Shown: positions 34,410 through 42,082, numbered from the stretch's first letter. The stretch is DNA of 42,404 nucleotides from Oscillospiraceae bacterium (GCA_017436125.1 JAFSDS010000008.1:1-42404); one strand, 5' to 3'. Notes: generated by a model from the sequence alone, not told the origin. Made by a program: numbers and translations.

Positions 34410-35243
34410 ATGACCTATAATCAGATCAAAGGCTCGGCAGAATATATCCTTGCACAGACAAGGATCCGCCCGAAAATTGCCGTTATCCTCGGCAGCGGCC
34501 TCAATCCGATTTCTTCCGAAATCGAAAACGCAACAAGGATTCCTTATAAAAACATCCCGAGGTGGAACTCCACTACAAATCCGGATCATGAGGGCGTTCT
34601 TGTTATCGGAACTCTTGATAAAACTCCCATTGCTGTTATGAGCGGAAGACTTCATCAGTATGAGGGCAATTCCATGAAGGAATGTGCCTATCCTGTTGCG
34701 GTTTTCAAAGCCATGGGCATTGAAAAGATCATCATCACCAATGCCGCCGGAGGAATCAACACCAACTACAGAAACGGCGATTTTGTTCTTCTTACCGACC
34801 ATATCAAGTTCTTTAACGAAGGTCCGCTTACCGGTGAGGACGCATCCATCCTTGGCGGAAACAGATTCTTTGATATGAGCGATACTTACTGCGAATATCT
34901 CCGCAACCGTGTTGCAGGCGCTTTTGAAGCAGAAAACGGAAGAAAGCTTCATCAGGGCGTTTACGCATATATGCCCGGTCCCCAGTTTGAAACTCCGGCA
35001 GAGATAAGAATGCTCCGTACCCTCGGCGCGGATGTTGTCGGAATGAGCACCGTTCCGGAAGCAATCATGGCCGCGGCATGCAACATAAAAGTTCTCGGAA
35101 TTTCCGTTGTATCCAACATGGCGGCGGGAGTTGAAAACAAAAAACTCTCCGGCGAGGACGTTAACGAAACCTGCGCTTCTATCAAGGAAGATTTTAAAGC
35201 CCTCATCCACACCGCTGTAAGAATTCTTGAGGAGGAAAAATAA
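34410..35243 (+). CDS. punA: Purine-nucleoside phosphorylase
   Basis: A 277-residue enzyme of the trimeric (class I, inosine/guanosine-type) PNP family, which splits purine nucleosides with phosphate. The phosphate loop is VILGSGLNP, followed by GRLHQYEG. The base pocket and conserved Asn are in ITNAAGGIN, the tyrosine/phenylalanine-rich motif is YMPGPQFETPAEI, the nucleoside-binding region is VVGMSTVPEAI, and VVSNMAAG follows. The full family length is present. ATG 34410 follows CGGAGG. The deaminase gene starts 1 nt after its stop, so the two probably form a salvage pair. Confidence 0.94.
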   Translation: MTYNQIKGSAEYILAQTRIRPKIAVILGSGLNPISSEIENATRIPYKNIPRWNSTTNPDHEGVLVIGTLDKTPIAVMSGRLHQYEGNSMKECAYPVAVFKAMGIEKIIITNAAGGINTNYRNGDFVLLTDHIKFFNEGPLTGEDASILGGNRFFDMSDTYCEYLRNRVAGAFEAENGRKLHQGVYAYMPGPQFETPAEIRMLRTLGADVVGMSTVPEAIMAAACNIKVLGISVVSNMAAGVENKKLSGEDVNETCASIKEDFKALIHTAVRILEEEK

Positions 35244-35244
35244 A

Positions 35245-36531
35245 ATGCTCTTTAAAGACATAACCTATATCGACGAAAACTTTAATGCCGTTGAACACGC
35301 ATATATCGGAACCAAAAACGGCGTTATCGATTATATCTCCACCGAAAAACCGGATTGGGGCTATGGCGAAGTTTATGACGGCCAGGGAAAAGTTCTTATC
35401 CCCGGTTTTGTAAACAACCATTGCCACGCCGCGATGGGCCTTATGCGCGGTTATGGCGAGGGACTTCCGCTTCACAGATGGCTTGAAGAAAAAATCTTTC
35501 CTTTTGAATCAAAATGGGATGAAAACAGCATCTATTGGGCAGGTCTTCTCGGCATGGCAGAAATGATTGCCTGCGGAACAACCTCTTTCAGCGATATGTA
35601 TTTCTATGATGCGGTTGCAGAAAAAGTTGTTCGCGAATCCGGTATCAAATGTAATTTTGATAACCCGCCCATCTGCTTTGACGGAACCCCTCTTAAAAAA
35701 CAGAAATATTTCCCGCCGGTGGACGAAATGGTTAAAAAATTCGGCCGCAGCAAGGGACGCTTTGTTGAAGAATTCGGCCTTCATGCAGAATATACTTCCA
35801 CCGAGCCTCTTGTAAAAGAAGTTGCGGCTTATGCAAAAGAAAACGGCGTTCGCCTTCATATCCACATGGATGAAACCAAGGTCGAGCACGAAAACTGCAA
35901 AAAGAACCGCGGAATGACAACCGCACAGTATTTTGAATCCTGCGGAATTTTTGAAAACAACGTAAACCTTGCTCATTGCGTATGGGTAGAGGATGAGGAT
36001 ATCGAGCTCCTTGCAAAATATCCCAATGTTTCCGTAACCCACTGCCCTTCCAGCAATATGAAGCTTGCAAGCGGATTTGCCCCCATCAGAAAGATGCTTG
36101 ATGCGGGAATCAACGTATGCCTCGGTACCGACGGTGCTTCCAGCAACAACAACCTCAACATCATGGAAGAGATGCATCTTGCAGCAATGATCTGCCGCGG
36201 AAATACCGGCGACGCAGACAATGTTTCCGCAAAAGAACTCTTCAAGATGGCAACCGTAAACGGCGCAAGATCCCAGGGAAGACTTGATACCGGCGTTATC
36301 AAAAAGGGCAACAAAGCAGACCTTGTTGTTCTTGATTTCAATAAACCCCATCTTGTTCCCTGCTATGATGTTCTTACCAATATCGTTTTTGCTGCACAGT
36401 CTTCCGACGTTGTGCTCACCATGGTTGAGGGCGACGTTCTTTACCGCGACGGAAAATATAAGACCATCGACATCAATAAAGTTTTCGACAAAATCAGCTA
36501 TTATCTCCCCAAAATCCTTGAACAGCTTTGA
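35245..36531 (+). CDS. mtaD: Amidohydrolase, 5-methylthioadenosine/S-adenosylhomocysteine deaminase-like
   Basis: A 428-residue metal-dependent deaminase. It shows the first metal motif NNHCHAAM (H59, H61) followed by GLMRGYGEGLPLHRWLEE, typical of the MtaD/TrzA group. HIHMDE gives a further histidine, HCVWVEDEDIELL the next, and LGTDGASSNNNLNIMEEM the catalytic aspartate. The protein is complete. It likely converts MTA, SAH or adenosine to inosine-type products, which the neighbouring PNP could then cleave. ATG 35245 has GAGGAGGAAAA upstream. It is the last gene before a terminator. Confidence 0.9.
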   Translation: MLFKDITYIDENFNAVEHAYIGTKNGVIDYISTEKPDWGYGEVYDGQGKVLIPGFVNNHCHAAMGLMRGYGEGLPLHRWLEEKIFPFESKWDENSIYWAGLLGMAEMIACGTTSFSDMYFYDAVAEKVVRESGIKCNFDNPPICFDGTPLKKQKYFPPVDEMVKKFGRSKGRFVEEFGLHAEYTSTEPLVKEVAAYAKENGVRLHIHMDETKVEHENCKKNRGMTTAQYFESCGIFENNVNLAHCVWVEDEDIELLAKYPNVSVTHCPSSNMKLASGFAPIRKMLDAGINVCLGTDGASSNNNLNIMEEMHLAAMICRGNTGDADNVSAKELFKMATVNGARSQGRLDTGVIKKGNKADLVVLDFNKPHLVPCYDVLTNIVFAAQSSDVVLTMVEGDVLYRDGKYKTIDINKVFDKISYYLPKILEQL

Positions 36532-36558
36532 TTTTTTCAGAATATCCGACAAATTTTA

Positions 36559-36596
36559 CTGTGACCGGAAAGAAATCTTTCCGGTCACAGTTTTGA
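36559..36596 (+). terminator. Terminator of the recJ-mtaD cluster
   Basis: CTGTGACCGGAAAG (from 36559) pairs with CTTTCCGGTCACAG (to 36590), followed by TTTTGAAATTTT. Confidence 0.88.
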
Positions 36597-36621
36597 AATT
36601 TTATTGAAAGGGGGACGGCTT

Positions 36622-38373
36622 TTGAGTTCCAAAAAACAGAATTTTCTTCAGGGCGCGCTGATACTCAGCGTTGCGGCAATAATCGTAAAGCTGATAGGCG
36701 CTGTTTATAAAATTCCGCTGATGAACATCATCGGCGGCGAGGGATTCGGCTATTACAACACAGCTTATACTATTTTTACCCCCCTCTATACCATTGCCAC
36801 CGCAGGAATCCCCGTTGCGGTTGCAAGAATGGTTTCAGAATGCATGACCCTCGGAAGATACAGGGATGTTCGCCGTATCTTCCAGATATCCATGACCTGT
36901 TTTCTTGTAACGGGTACCGTTGGAAGCCTTATTATGCTTTTTGGAAGCAGATTCCTTGCGGGAACAGTCTGTGGAAACCCCGGGGCTTTTCTTGCGGTTA
37001 TCGTACTTTCTCCCGCGGTTTTCTTTCTTTGCATGACGAGTGCGTACCGCGGATATTACCAGGGTCTTAGAAATATGTATCCCACCGCCACATCACAGGT
37101 TATTGAGGCAGTGATAAAAGTCGTTGTGGGCCTTGCGCTTACGGTTCTTGTTACGAGCCTTGGTATTTCCGAATATGCGGAAACGGGAAAATTTCTTGGT
37201 ATCGACCTTGGACTTCCGTCCGAAGGACTTTCCGAAGCATCAGCTATCGCACCTATTGCCGCCGCGGCAGCTATTGCCGGTGTTATGATCTCCACCATGG
37301 CCGGAATGCTTTATATGATGATACATTATCATATAAAAGGCGACGGCATAACCCAGCCGGAACTTTATGATGCGCCGGAGGCAACTTCAAAGAAAAAACT
37401 TCTTAAAACCCTTGTTACTATTGCGGTGCCGGTATGTCTTGCGACCCTTTCAACCAACATCACGAACCTTATTGACCTTGTTTCGCTGATGAACCGCATG
37501 GAATACGCCATCCGCCTTGACCATATCACCATTCTTGAGATGTATGAGGGCCTTTTCCCGGAGGGACTTGAGCTTGACGGAATTCCAAACTATCTTTACG
37601 GCGTTTATTCCGGTATGCCGGTAACGCTTTTTAACCTTGTTCCGGCTATCGCCATGACTTTTGGAACAGCGGCACTGCCGAATGTTGCGGCGGCATGGAC
37701 TTCTCATAACCGCCACCGCATCAAAAACTCCATCGATACCGTTCTTCGTCTTACTACCCTTATTGCTATTCCGGCGGGCATCGGTCTTTCCGTAATGTCC
37801 AAAGAGGTACTTTCTCTTCTCTATCCCCTCCGCATGAACGAGGTTGAGATTGCGGCGCCTCTTCTTCAGGTAATGGGCATAACGGTAATATTCGTCTGCA
37901 CCTGCGCTTCCTGCCACAGCATCCTTCAGGGTATCGGTAAGGAACGTCTTCCGCTGATATTCATGCTCATAGGTGCGGCGGTAAAACTTGCATTCAACTA
38001 TATTTTTGTTGCCGTTCCAAGCTTTAACATCCAGGCTGCCCCTTATGGTTCTTTGCTTTGTTATGTATTAATAATGTTAATAGATATAATAGCAATAAAC
38101 CGCCATGCGCAGATAAGGATAAATCTTTATTCAACCTTTATCCTTCCGCTTGGATGCGGAATCCTTTGCGGAATCGGCGCAAAACTTTCCTATTATCTTT
38201 TCGATATTCTTCTTTCGGAAAGACTTTCTACTGTATGCGCCATCGGCGTTGCGGTAATAATTTATGGTGTAACGATACTTTTGACCAAAGGAATCACAAA
38301 AAAAGATTTTTTAATGGTTCCAAAGGGCGAAAAAATCGCGAAAGTACTTGAAAAAATCCATCTGTTGAGATAA
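36622..38373 (+). CDS. MATE/MOP-type flippase (SpoVB/YabM/MurJ-like)
   Basis: A 583-residue membrane protein with about 14 hydrophobic segments. It begins KKQNFLQGALILSVAAIIVK, then GEGFGYYNTAYTIFTPLYTIATAGIPVAVARMVSE, a pattern of the polysaccharide/lipid II flippase group (SpoVB, YabM, MurJ-like). It sits before mazG, as yabM precedes yabN in Bacillus. TTG 36622 is chosen because AAAGGGGG (36607-36614) lies 7 nt upstream; an earlier in-frame TTG at 36604 precedes that site. The substrate is probably an undecaprenyl-linked cell-wall precursor, inferred from family. Confidence 0.9.
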   Translation: MSSKKQNFLQGALILSVAAIIVKLIGAVYKIPLMNIIGGEGFGYYNTAYTIFTPLYTIATAGIPVAVARMVSECMTLGRYRDVRRIFQISMTCFLVTGTVGSLIMLFGSRFLAGTVCGNPGAFLAVIVLSPAVFFLCMTSAYRGYYQGLRNMYPTATSQVIEAVIKVVVGLALTVLVTSLGISEYAETGKFLGIDLGLPSEGLSEASAIAPIAAAAAIAGVMISTMAGMLYMMIHYHIKGDGITQPELYDAPEATSKKKLLKTLVTIAVPVCLATLSTNITNLIDLVSLMNRMEYAIRLDHITILEMYEGLFPEGLELDGIPNYLYGVYSGMPVTLFNLVPAIAMTFGTAALPNVAAAWTSHNRHRIKNSIDTVLRLTTLIAIPAGIGLSVMSKEVLSLLYPLRMNEVEIAAPLLQVMGITVIFVCTCASCHSILQGIGKERLPLIFMLIGAAVKLAFNYIFVAVPSFNIQAAPYGSLLCYVLIMLIDIIAINRHAQIRINLYSTFILPLGCGILCGIGAKLSYYLFDILLSERLSTVCAIGVAVIIYGVTILLTKGITKKDFLMVPKGEKIAKVLEKIHLLR

Positions 38374-38392
38374 AATAGTGGGAGGCCGCGCT

Positions 38393-39208
38393 ATGAGGAA
38401 TGATTTTGTAAAAAAGGAGAAGTATTCCACAGAGGATCTTCTTGAGATAATGTCACTTCTTCGAAGCGAAAACGGCTGCCCTTGGGATAGGGAACAGACC
38501 CATGAATCCATCCGCAAAAATTTCATAGAAGAAACCTATGAAGCGGTGGAGGCCATCGACCTTAAAGACCCGGCTATGCTTAGGGAGGAACTGGGCGATG
38601 TTCTTTTACAGGTGGTGTTCCATGCCCAGATGGAAAAAGAAAAGGGCAATTTTGATTTTGGCGACGTTTGCGACGATATCTGCAAAAAGCTTATAATCCG
38701 CCATCCCCATATTTTCGGGAATGAGGATATTGCTTCCGCAGATAAGGTTGCAGACAGATGGGACGAAATCAAAAAAGAGACCAAAGGACAGAAAACAGGA
38801 ACCGAAACTCTTCGCGCTGTTCCGAAACAGCTTCCGGCGCTTATGCGCTGCGCAAAGCTTCAGCAGCGTGCGGAAAAATCCGGGGGATACCATTTTGATA
38901 TCGCCTGGTCGCTTAGAAAGCTTGATGAAGAGGTTTCTGAATTGCGTGAGGCAATTGTTTCAAACAGCACTCTTCGCTGCGGCGAAGAGATCGGCGATTT
39001 GCTTTTCTCTGCGGTTTATGCCGCAAGAACTTTGGATCTTGAGCCGGAGGAATGCCTTACCGCATCTTCCGAGAAATTTATAAGGCGCTATGACGCCGCG
39101 GAAAAAATCGCGGAGGAAGAGGGAAAATCCCTTTCGGACTTCCGCGGAGAGGAACTTTCCGCTCTTTGGAATAAAGCCAAAGAAAGAACAAATCAAAAAC
39201 GCGGATAA
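38393..39208 (+). CDS. mazG: Nucleoside triphosphate pyrophosphohydrolase MazG
   Basis: A 271-residue all-alpha NTP pyrophosphohydrolase. The first MazG domain has [28 protein letters not shown], with the metal-binding pattern EExxE (EETYEA) and [11 protein letters not shown] second half shows [14 protein letters not shown] and [14 protein letters not shown]. The tandem MazG domains match the long form of the family. ATG 38393 has GGGAGG upstream; the GTG at 38378 is the start of that site and is rejected. It lies between the flippase gene and HU. Confidence 0.95.
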   Translation: MRNDFVKKEKYSTEDLLEIMSLLRSENGCPWDREQTHESIRKNFIEETYEAVEAIDLKDPAMLREELGDVLLQVVFHAQMEKEKGNFDFGDVCDDICKKLIIRHPHIFGNEDIASADKVADRWDEIKKETKGQKTGTETLRAVPKQLPALMRCAKLQQRAEKSGGYHFDIAWSLRKLDEEVSELREAIVSNSTLRCGEEIGDLLFSAVYAARTLDLEPEECLTASSEKFIRRYDAAEKIAEEEGKSLSDFRGEELSALWNKAKERTNQKRG

Positions 39209-39242
39209 TCCGCAGACAGTTAAAAAACGGAGGTATATTAAA

Positions 39243-39515
39243 ATGACTAAATCTGATCTTATCGCAGCAGTTGCAACCAAAATCGGTTCTTCCAAAAAAG
39301 ACAGTGAAAAAGCTGTTGCAGCAGTTCTTGAATCCATCACCGAAGCTCTTGCAAACGGCGAAGCTGTTCAGCTTGTTGGTTTTGGCACTTTTGAAGTAAA
39401 AGAGCGCGCAGCAAGAAAAGGTATCAACCCCAGAACCAAAGAAACCATCGACATCGACGCTTCCAAACTTCCTTCCTTCAAAGCAGGCAAAGCTCTTAAA
39501 GAAGCAGTTAAATAA
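39243..39515 (+). CDS. hup: HU-type nucleoid protein
   Basis: A 90-residue histone-like protein that bends DNA as a dimer. It starts [15 protein letters not shown] and contains the conserved core [20 protein letters not shown] and the C-terminal [12 protein letters not shown]. The basic arm GINPRTKE and the length are standard. ATG 39243 follows CGGAGG. It is the last gene of the flippase-mazG unit before a terminator, and probably has high expression. Confidence 0.97.
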   Translation: MTKSDLIAAVATKIGSSKKDSEKAVAAVLESITEALANGEAVQLVGFGTFEVKERAARKGINPRTKETIDIDASKLPSFKAGKALKEAVK

Positions 39516-39537
39516 TTTAACAAGTTGCTGATAAGTT

Positions 39538-39563
39538 CCCCTGCCGCAAGGCAGGGGATTTTT
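39538..39563 (+). terminator. Terminator after HU
   Basis: Stem CCCCTGCC (39538-39545) and GGCAGGGG (39550-39557) followed by ATTTTT. Confidence 0.92.
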
Positions 39564-39573
39564 GATAATAAAA

Positions 39574-39680
39574 ACGCCCCTTGCTAAAGGGGAGAGGGCA
39601 GTAAAGCGGCTAAAGGGATTTAATAAAAATGAATCCCTCCACCGCCTTCGGCGGTCCCCCTCCCTTTGACAAGGGAGGCT
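39574..39680. repeat. Palindromic repeat element A (gene-less)
   Basis: Two facing arms with no gene between. The left arm begins with hairpin CCCCTT/AAGGGG (39577-39582, 39587-39592) and ends AGCGGCTAAAGGGATT. The right arm is its diverged reverse complement: AATCCCTCC, hairpin ACCGCC/GGCGGT (39641-39646, 39650-39655) and hairpin CCTCCCTT/AAGGGAGG (39659-39666, 39671-39678). Edges are ATAAAAACGCC on the left and GGCTTATAAA on the right, like element B. This is a MITE- or REP-like unit between HU and rqcP. Confidence 0.75.
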
Positions 39681-39703
39681 TATAAATAGAAGAGGTTATT
39701 CTT

Positions 39704-39946
39704 ATGCGTTTGGATAAATATTTAAAGGTAACAAGACTTATAAAGCGCCGCACCATCGCAAACGAAGCCTGTGACGCAGGAAGAGTTCTTGTTAACGGAA
39801 AAGTTGCAAGGGCATCCTATGAGGTCAAGGAGGACGATATAATTGAGATCCAGCTTGGCCAAAGGCCCCTTAAAGTCCAGGTTGTTTCCATTGTTGAATC
39901 CACCAGAAAAGAGGACGCCGCCCAGAACTACAGGGTAGTGGAATAA
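39704..39946 (+). CDS. rqcP: S4-domain RNA-binding protein RqcP (YabO)
   Basis: An 80-residue protein made almost wholly of an S4 domain: MRLDKYLKVTRLIKRRTIAN, then ACDAGRVLVNGKVARASYEVK and DIIEIQLGQRPLKVQVV. It matches RqcP/YabO, which works with RqcH on stalled 50S subunits to add alanine tails in ribosome quality control. The gene position after a flippase, mazG and HU supports this over the HslR-type heat-shock homologue. ATG 39704 has AAGAGG upstream. Repeat elements lie on both sides. Genes yabP, yabQ and divIC, which often follow, are not found. Confidence 0.92.
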   Translation: MRLDKYLKVTRLIKRRTIANEACDAGRVLVNGKVARASYEVKEDDIIEIQLGQRPLKVQVVSIVESTRKEDAAQNYRVVE

Positions 39947-39950
39947 AAAA

Positions 39951-40426
39951 CGCCTTCCCCTTTGGGGGAAGGGGGACCGCGAAGCGGTGGATGAGGGAAT
40001 ATGAAATATCTTGAGACTAATAAAAATCTTAATGAATCCGCAAGGATTCTTCGTAAAAATATGACACCGGAAGAAAAGCATCTTTGGTATGATTTTTTGA
40101 AAAGTTATCCCGTTCAGTTCAACAGACAGAAAGTTATAGGCAATTATATCGTTGATTTTTATTGCAAAACTGCAAAGGTTGTTATAGAAATCGATGGCTC
40201 GCAGCATTTTGAAAAAGAAACTGTGGAATATGATGGAAAAAGAACGGAATATTTGAACGGTCAGGGAATCGAAGTTGTCAGGTTTCTAAATAAGGATATA
40301 AGAAACAATTTCGAAAATACGTGCGCTTATATAAATACTATTATTGAAAAGCGGATGGGATAAGCCCTCATCCGTCTTTTTGTCTGCAAAACGCAGACAA
40401 AAATCCACCTTCCCCCAAGGGAAGGC
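39951..40426. mobile_element. Element B: DUF559 gene enclosed by inverted palindromic arms
   Basis: The left arm (39951-39998) and right arm (40365-40426) are inverted relative to each other. The left has hairpin CCTTCCCC/GGGGAAGG (39953-39960, 39965-39972), hairpin ACCGC/GCGGT (39976-39980, 39984-39988) and GGATGAGGG. The right reads CCCTCATCC, then an 11-bp palindrome TTTTTGTCTGC/GCAGACAAAAA (40377-40403), and hairpin CCTTCCC/GGGAAGG (40408-40425). Edges ATAAAAAACGCC and GGCTATAAA match element A. A nuclease-like gene fills the centre. Mobility is inferred from structure; no transposase is seen. Confidence 0.6.
40001..40363 (+). CDS. DUF559 endonuclease-like protein (Vsr-related fold)
   Basis: A 120-residue DUF559 protein, a group related to very-short-patch-repair and restriction endonucleases. 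The helical start (NESARILRKNMTPEEKHLWYD) leads to the nuclease core: RQKVIGNYIVDFYC then VVIEIDGSQHF. D52, E63 and D65 fit a PD-(D/E)xK-like active site. No fused domain is present. The site GATGAGGG that lies 3 nt before ATG 40001 belongs to the repeat arm itself, and the stop is directly followed by the opposite arm. Gene and arms therefore look like one unit. The substrate and purpose are unknown. Confidence 0.85.
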   Translation: MKYLETNKNLNESARILRKNMTPEEKHLWYDFLKSYPVQFNRQKVIGNYIVDFYCKTAKVVIEIDGSQHFEKETVEYDGKRTEYLNGQGIEVVRFLNKDIRNNFENTCAYINTIIEKRMG

Positions 40427-40450
40427 TATAAAAATATTCCAATTACGGCT

Positions 40451-40580
40451 AAAAGTTACAAAAATGTAACTTTTGTAATCATTTTTCAATATTTTTGTAA
40501 AAAAGATGTTGACATTTGGTTTTTGGTATGTTATATTATGGACGTGATAAATGTTACAAATTGGTTAAAAAGTTTGTAAC
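40451..40580 (+). promoter_or_regulatory. GTTACA box array around the surface-protein promoter
   Basis: AAAAGTTAC-N6-GTAACTTTT (40451-40474) is a perfect palindrome upstream of the -35. GTTACAAA (40553-40560) and TTTGTAAC (40573-40580) form a second one downstream of the start point. The shared GTTACA/TGTAAC half-site on both sides of the promoter suggests a DNA-binding regulator, possibly acting by looping. The second palindrome can also be an RNA hairpin. Confidence 0.5.
40509..40537 (+). promoter_or_regulatory. Strong promoter of the NPNTG surface protein gene
   Basis: Consensus TTGACA (40509-40514) and TATATT (40532-40537) with a 17-bp spacer. Transcription should begin near 40544, giving a 5' leader of about 165 nt. 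Confidence 0.88.
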
Positions 40581-40708
40581 CGAAATAAAAACTCTCCAAA
40601 AGAGTTGCAAACCGGGCATTTATCACCGTATACGTTTAGAATAGTTCGATTTGGAGAGACGGACTTTTCTGATAATTGCTCAAAAAATATTTTAGGAGGA
40701 AAACTAAC
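40544..40708 (+). promoter_or_regulatory. Structured 5' leader with alternative pairings
   Basis: GTGATAAATG (40544-40553), at the predicted RNA 5' end, pairs with CATTTATCAC (40617-40626). Inside lie hairpins GTTACAAA/TTTGTAAC (40553-40580; base 40553 is claimed by both stems) and AACTCT/AGAGTT (40590-40606). The sequence CTCTCCAAA (40592-40600) is also perfectly complementary to TTTGGAGAG (40650-40658), which would break the second hairpin. It ends with the site TTAGGAGGAAAA. No known riboswitch class was recognised. Confidence 0.6.
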
Positions 40709-42010
40709 ATGAAAAAAGCTCTTGCTCTTGTTCTTGCTCTTGTTCTTGCACTCAGCATGGCTGTTTCTGCATTCGCTGCAGAACTCGTAGTTCTCAAACC
40801 TGCTGACAAAGATGCTGACGACAAACTCGTTATCGATGTTGTTGACGGCAAAGACGAAACCGTTCTCTACACCCTCGGCGAAAAAGCAACCTACTACATC
40901 GCTCTTGCTAACGAAGAGTACAAAGATGTTGCTGTTTCCACCAACGGCGTTGTTTCTGCTGAACTCGTTAAATACGATCCTGAAAAAATGGTCGTTAACG
41001 GCATGGATATCTTCTATGATGTAACCGAAAAAGGTGTTGCAGTTAAAGAAGATCTTACCTATGAAGCTGCTAAAGCTGAAGCAGAAAAACTCAACAACGA
41101 CGGCAAAGTAACCTACTATGGCTACAAACTTGCAACCAACGTTAACATCATCAAAATCACCGTTGCTGACAACTATTCTGCAGCATACAAAGAGGGCACT
41201 CTCAAAATCACTGCAACCCTCAAAAAAGAACCCGTTTCCGCAACTCTCACCGTTATCAACGATGTAACCATTTTCGAATATGAAAACGTTAAATGGGCTG
41301 CTGAAAACTACAAAGCAGACGGCACCGGCGCAAAACTTTACTGCGGTGAACTCGGTTATTCCGACTATGCAACTGCAGAAAACGGCTACGGCAAAGATTA
41401 CATCCCTGGCGATCTCCGTACCGCTGATGATGCAGCAGTAGTATCCACCACTGCTTTCCGTGCAATCGCTGGCAAAAACCTCACTGTTGACTGCGAAAAA
41501 GGTCTCGAAGTAACCCTTAAAGAGATCAAAGCTGGCCAGAAAGGTGTTAACTTCAAACATTCTGACGTTGCTGCATACGACAAAAAAGGCAAAGCTGTAG
41601 AAATCGGTTCTGGTGATGCTGAATACATCGCATTCGGCTTCAAAGGCGATCAGGTTGTTCTCGGCGATTACACCATCACTGCTGACCTCGGCTGCACTTG
41701 GTACACCCTCCGTGAAACCTTCGGCTACAAAGTAGAAGAAGACGATATCGTTTCCTACTATGTTCTCAAAAACGGCAAAGTAGTTTCCGAAATCAAAGTT
41801 GACTACATGACTGCTGACATCGACGAAGAAGTTGTTCTTACCCTCAACGGTTCCAACTCCACCCTCGGCGAATACAAAGTAGTTATGGAAGTTCCTGCTG
41901 TTGAAGGCGAAACCAACCCCAACACCGGTGCTGAATCCGTTGTAGGCGTTGTTGCTGCTCTCGCAGTAGTTTCCGTTGCAACCGCTGCTGCTGTTTCCCT
42001 TAAAAAATAA
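40709..42010 (+). CDS. Secreted surface protein with NPNTG-type sorting signal
   Basis: A 433-residue exported protein. The signal peptide MKKALALVLALVLALSMAVS ends before the AFA-AE cleavage site. The mature part is beta-rich, with many Lys/Asp/Glu and few cysteines, and no known domain was recognised. The C-terminus has NPNTG (about 403-407), a hydrophobic stretch (VVGVVAALAVVSVATAAAV) and final KK: a sortase-like sorting signal of the N-P-x-T-G type. Codons are strongly biased to C-ending forms (AAC, TAC, GAC, ATC) plus AAA and GAA, suggesting very high expression. AGGAGGAAAA precedes ATG 40709. It is likely an abundant wall-linked or S-layer-like protein; no sortase lies nearby. Confidence 0.82.
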   Translation: MKKALALVLALVLALSMAVSAFAAELVVLKPADKDADDKLVIDVVDGKDETVLYTLGEKATYYIALANEEYKDVAVSTNGVVSAELVKYDPEKMVVNGMDIFYDVTEKGVAVKEDLTYEAAKAEAEKLNNDGKVTYYGYKLATNVNIIKITVADNYSAAYKEGTLKITATLKKEPVSATLTVINDVTIFEYENVKWAAENYKADGTGAKLYCGELGYSDYATAENGYGKDYIPGDLRTADDAAVVSTTAFRAIAGKNLTVDCEKGLEVTLKEIKAGQKGVNFKHSDVAAYDKKGKAVEIGSGDAEYIAFGFKGDQVVLGDYTITADLGCTWYTLRETFGYKVEEDDIVSYYVLKNGKVVSEIKVDYMTADIDEEVVLTLNGSNSTLGEYKVVMEVPAVEGETNPNTGAESVVGVVAALAVVSVATAAAVSLKK

Positions 42011-42049
42011 TTTAAGCTTAACAGACGCTTAGTAACTGAAATTTAACGA

Positions 42050-42082
42050 ATCCCCCGGACCTCTCCATCCGGGGGATTTTTC
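42050..42082 (+). terminator. Terminator after the surface protein gene
   Basis: Stem ATCCCCCGGA (42050-42059) and TCCGGGGGAT (42068-42077) followed by TTTTTC. Confidence 0.93.

Noticed and set aside
39574-40426. Possible CRISPR-like repeats
   Set aside because: Repeats are few, diverged, inverted and hairpin-forming with no regular spacers; no cas gene is nearby.
40544-40708. Known riboswitch class in the surface-protein leader
   Set aside because: I could not find core motifs of TPP, SAM, FMN, cobalamin, lysine, purine, glycine, c-di-GMP or T-box classes.
40565-41560. Minus-strand open frame opposite the surface-protein gene
   Set aside because: F/S/C-rich translation antisense to a gene with signal peptide and sorting signal.
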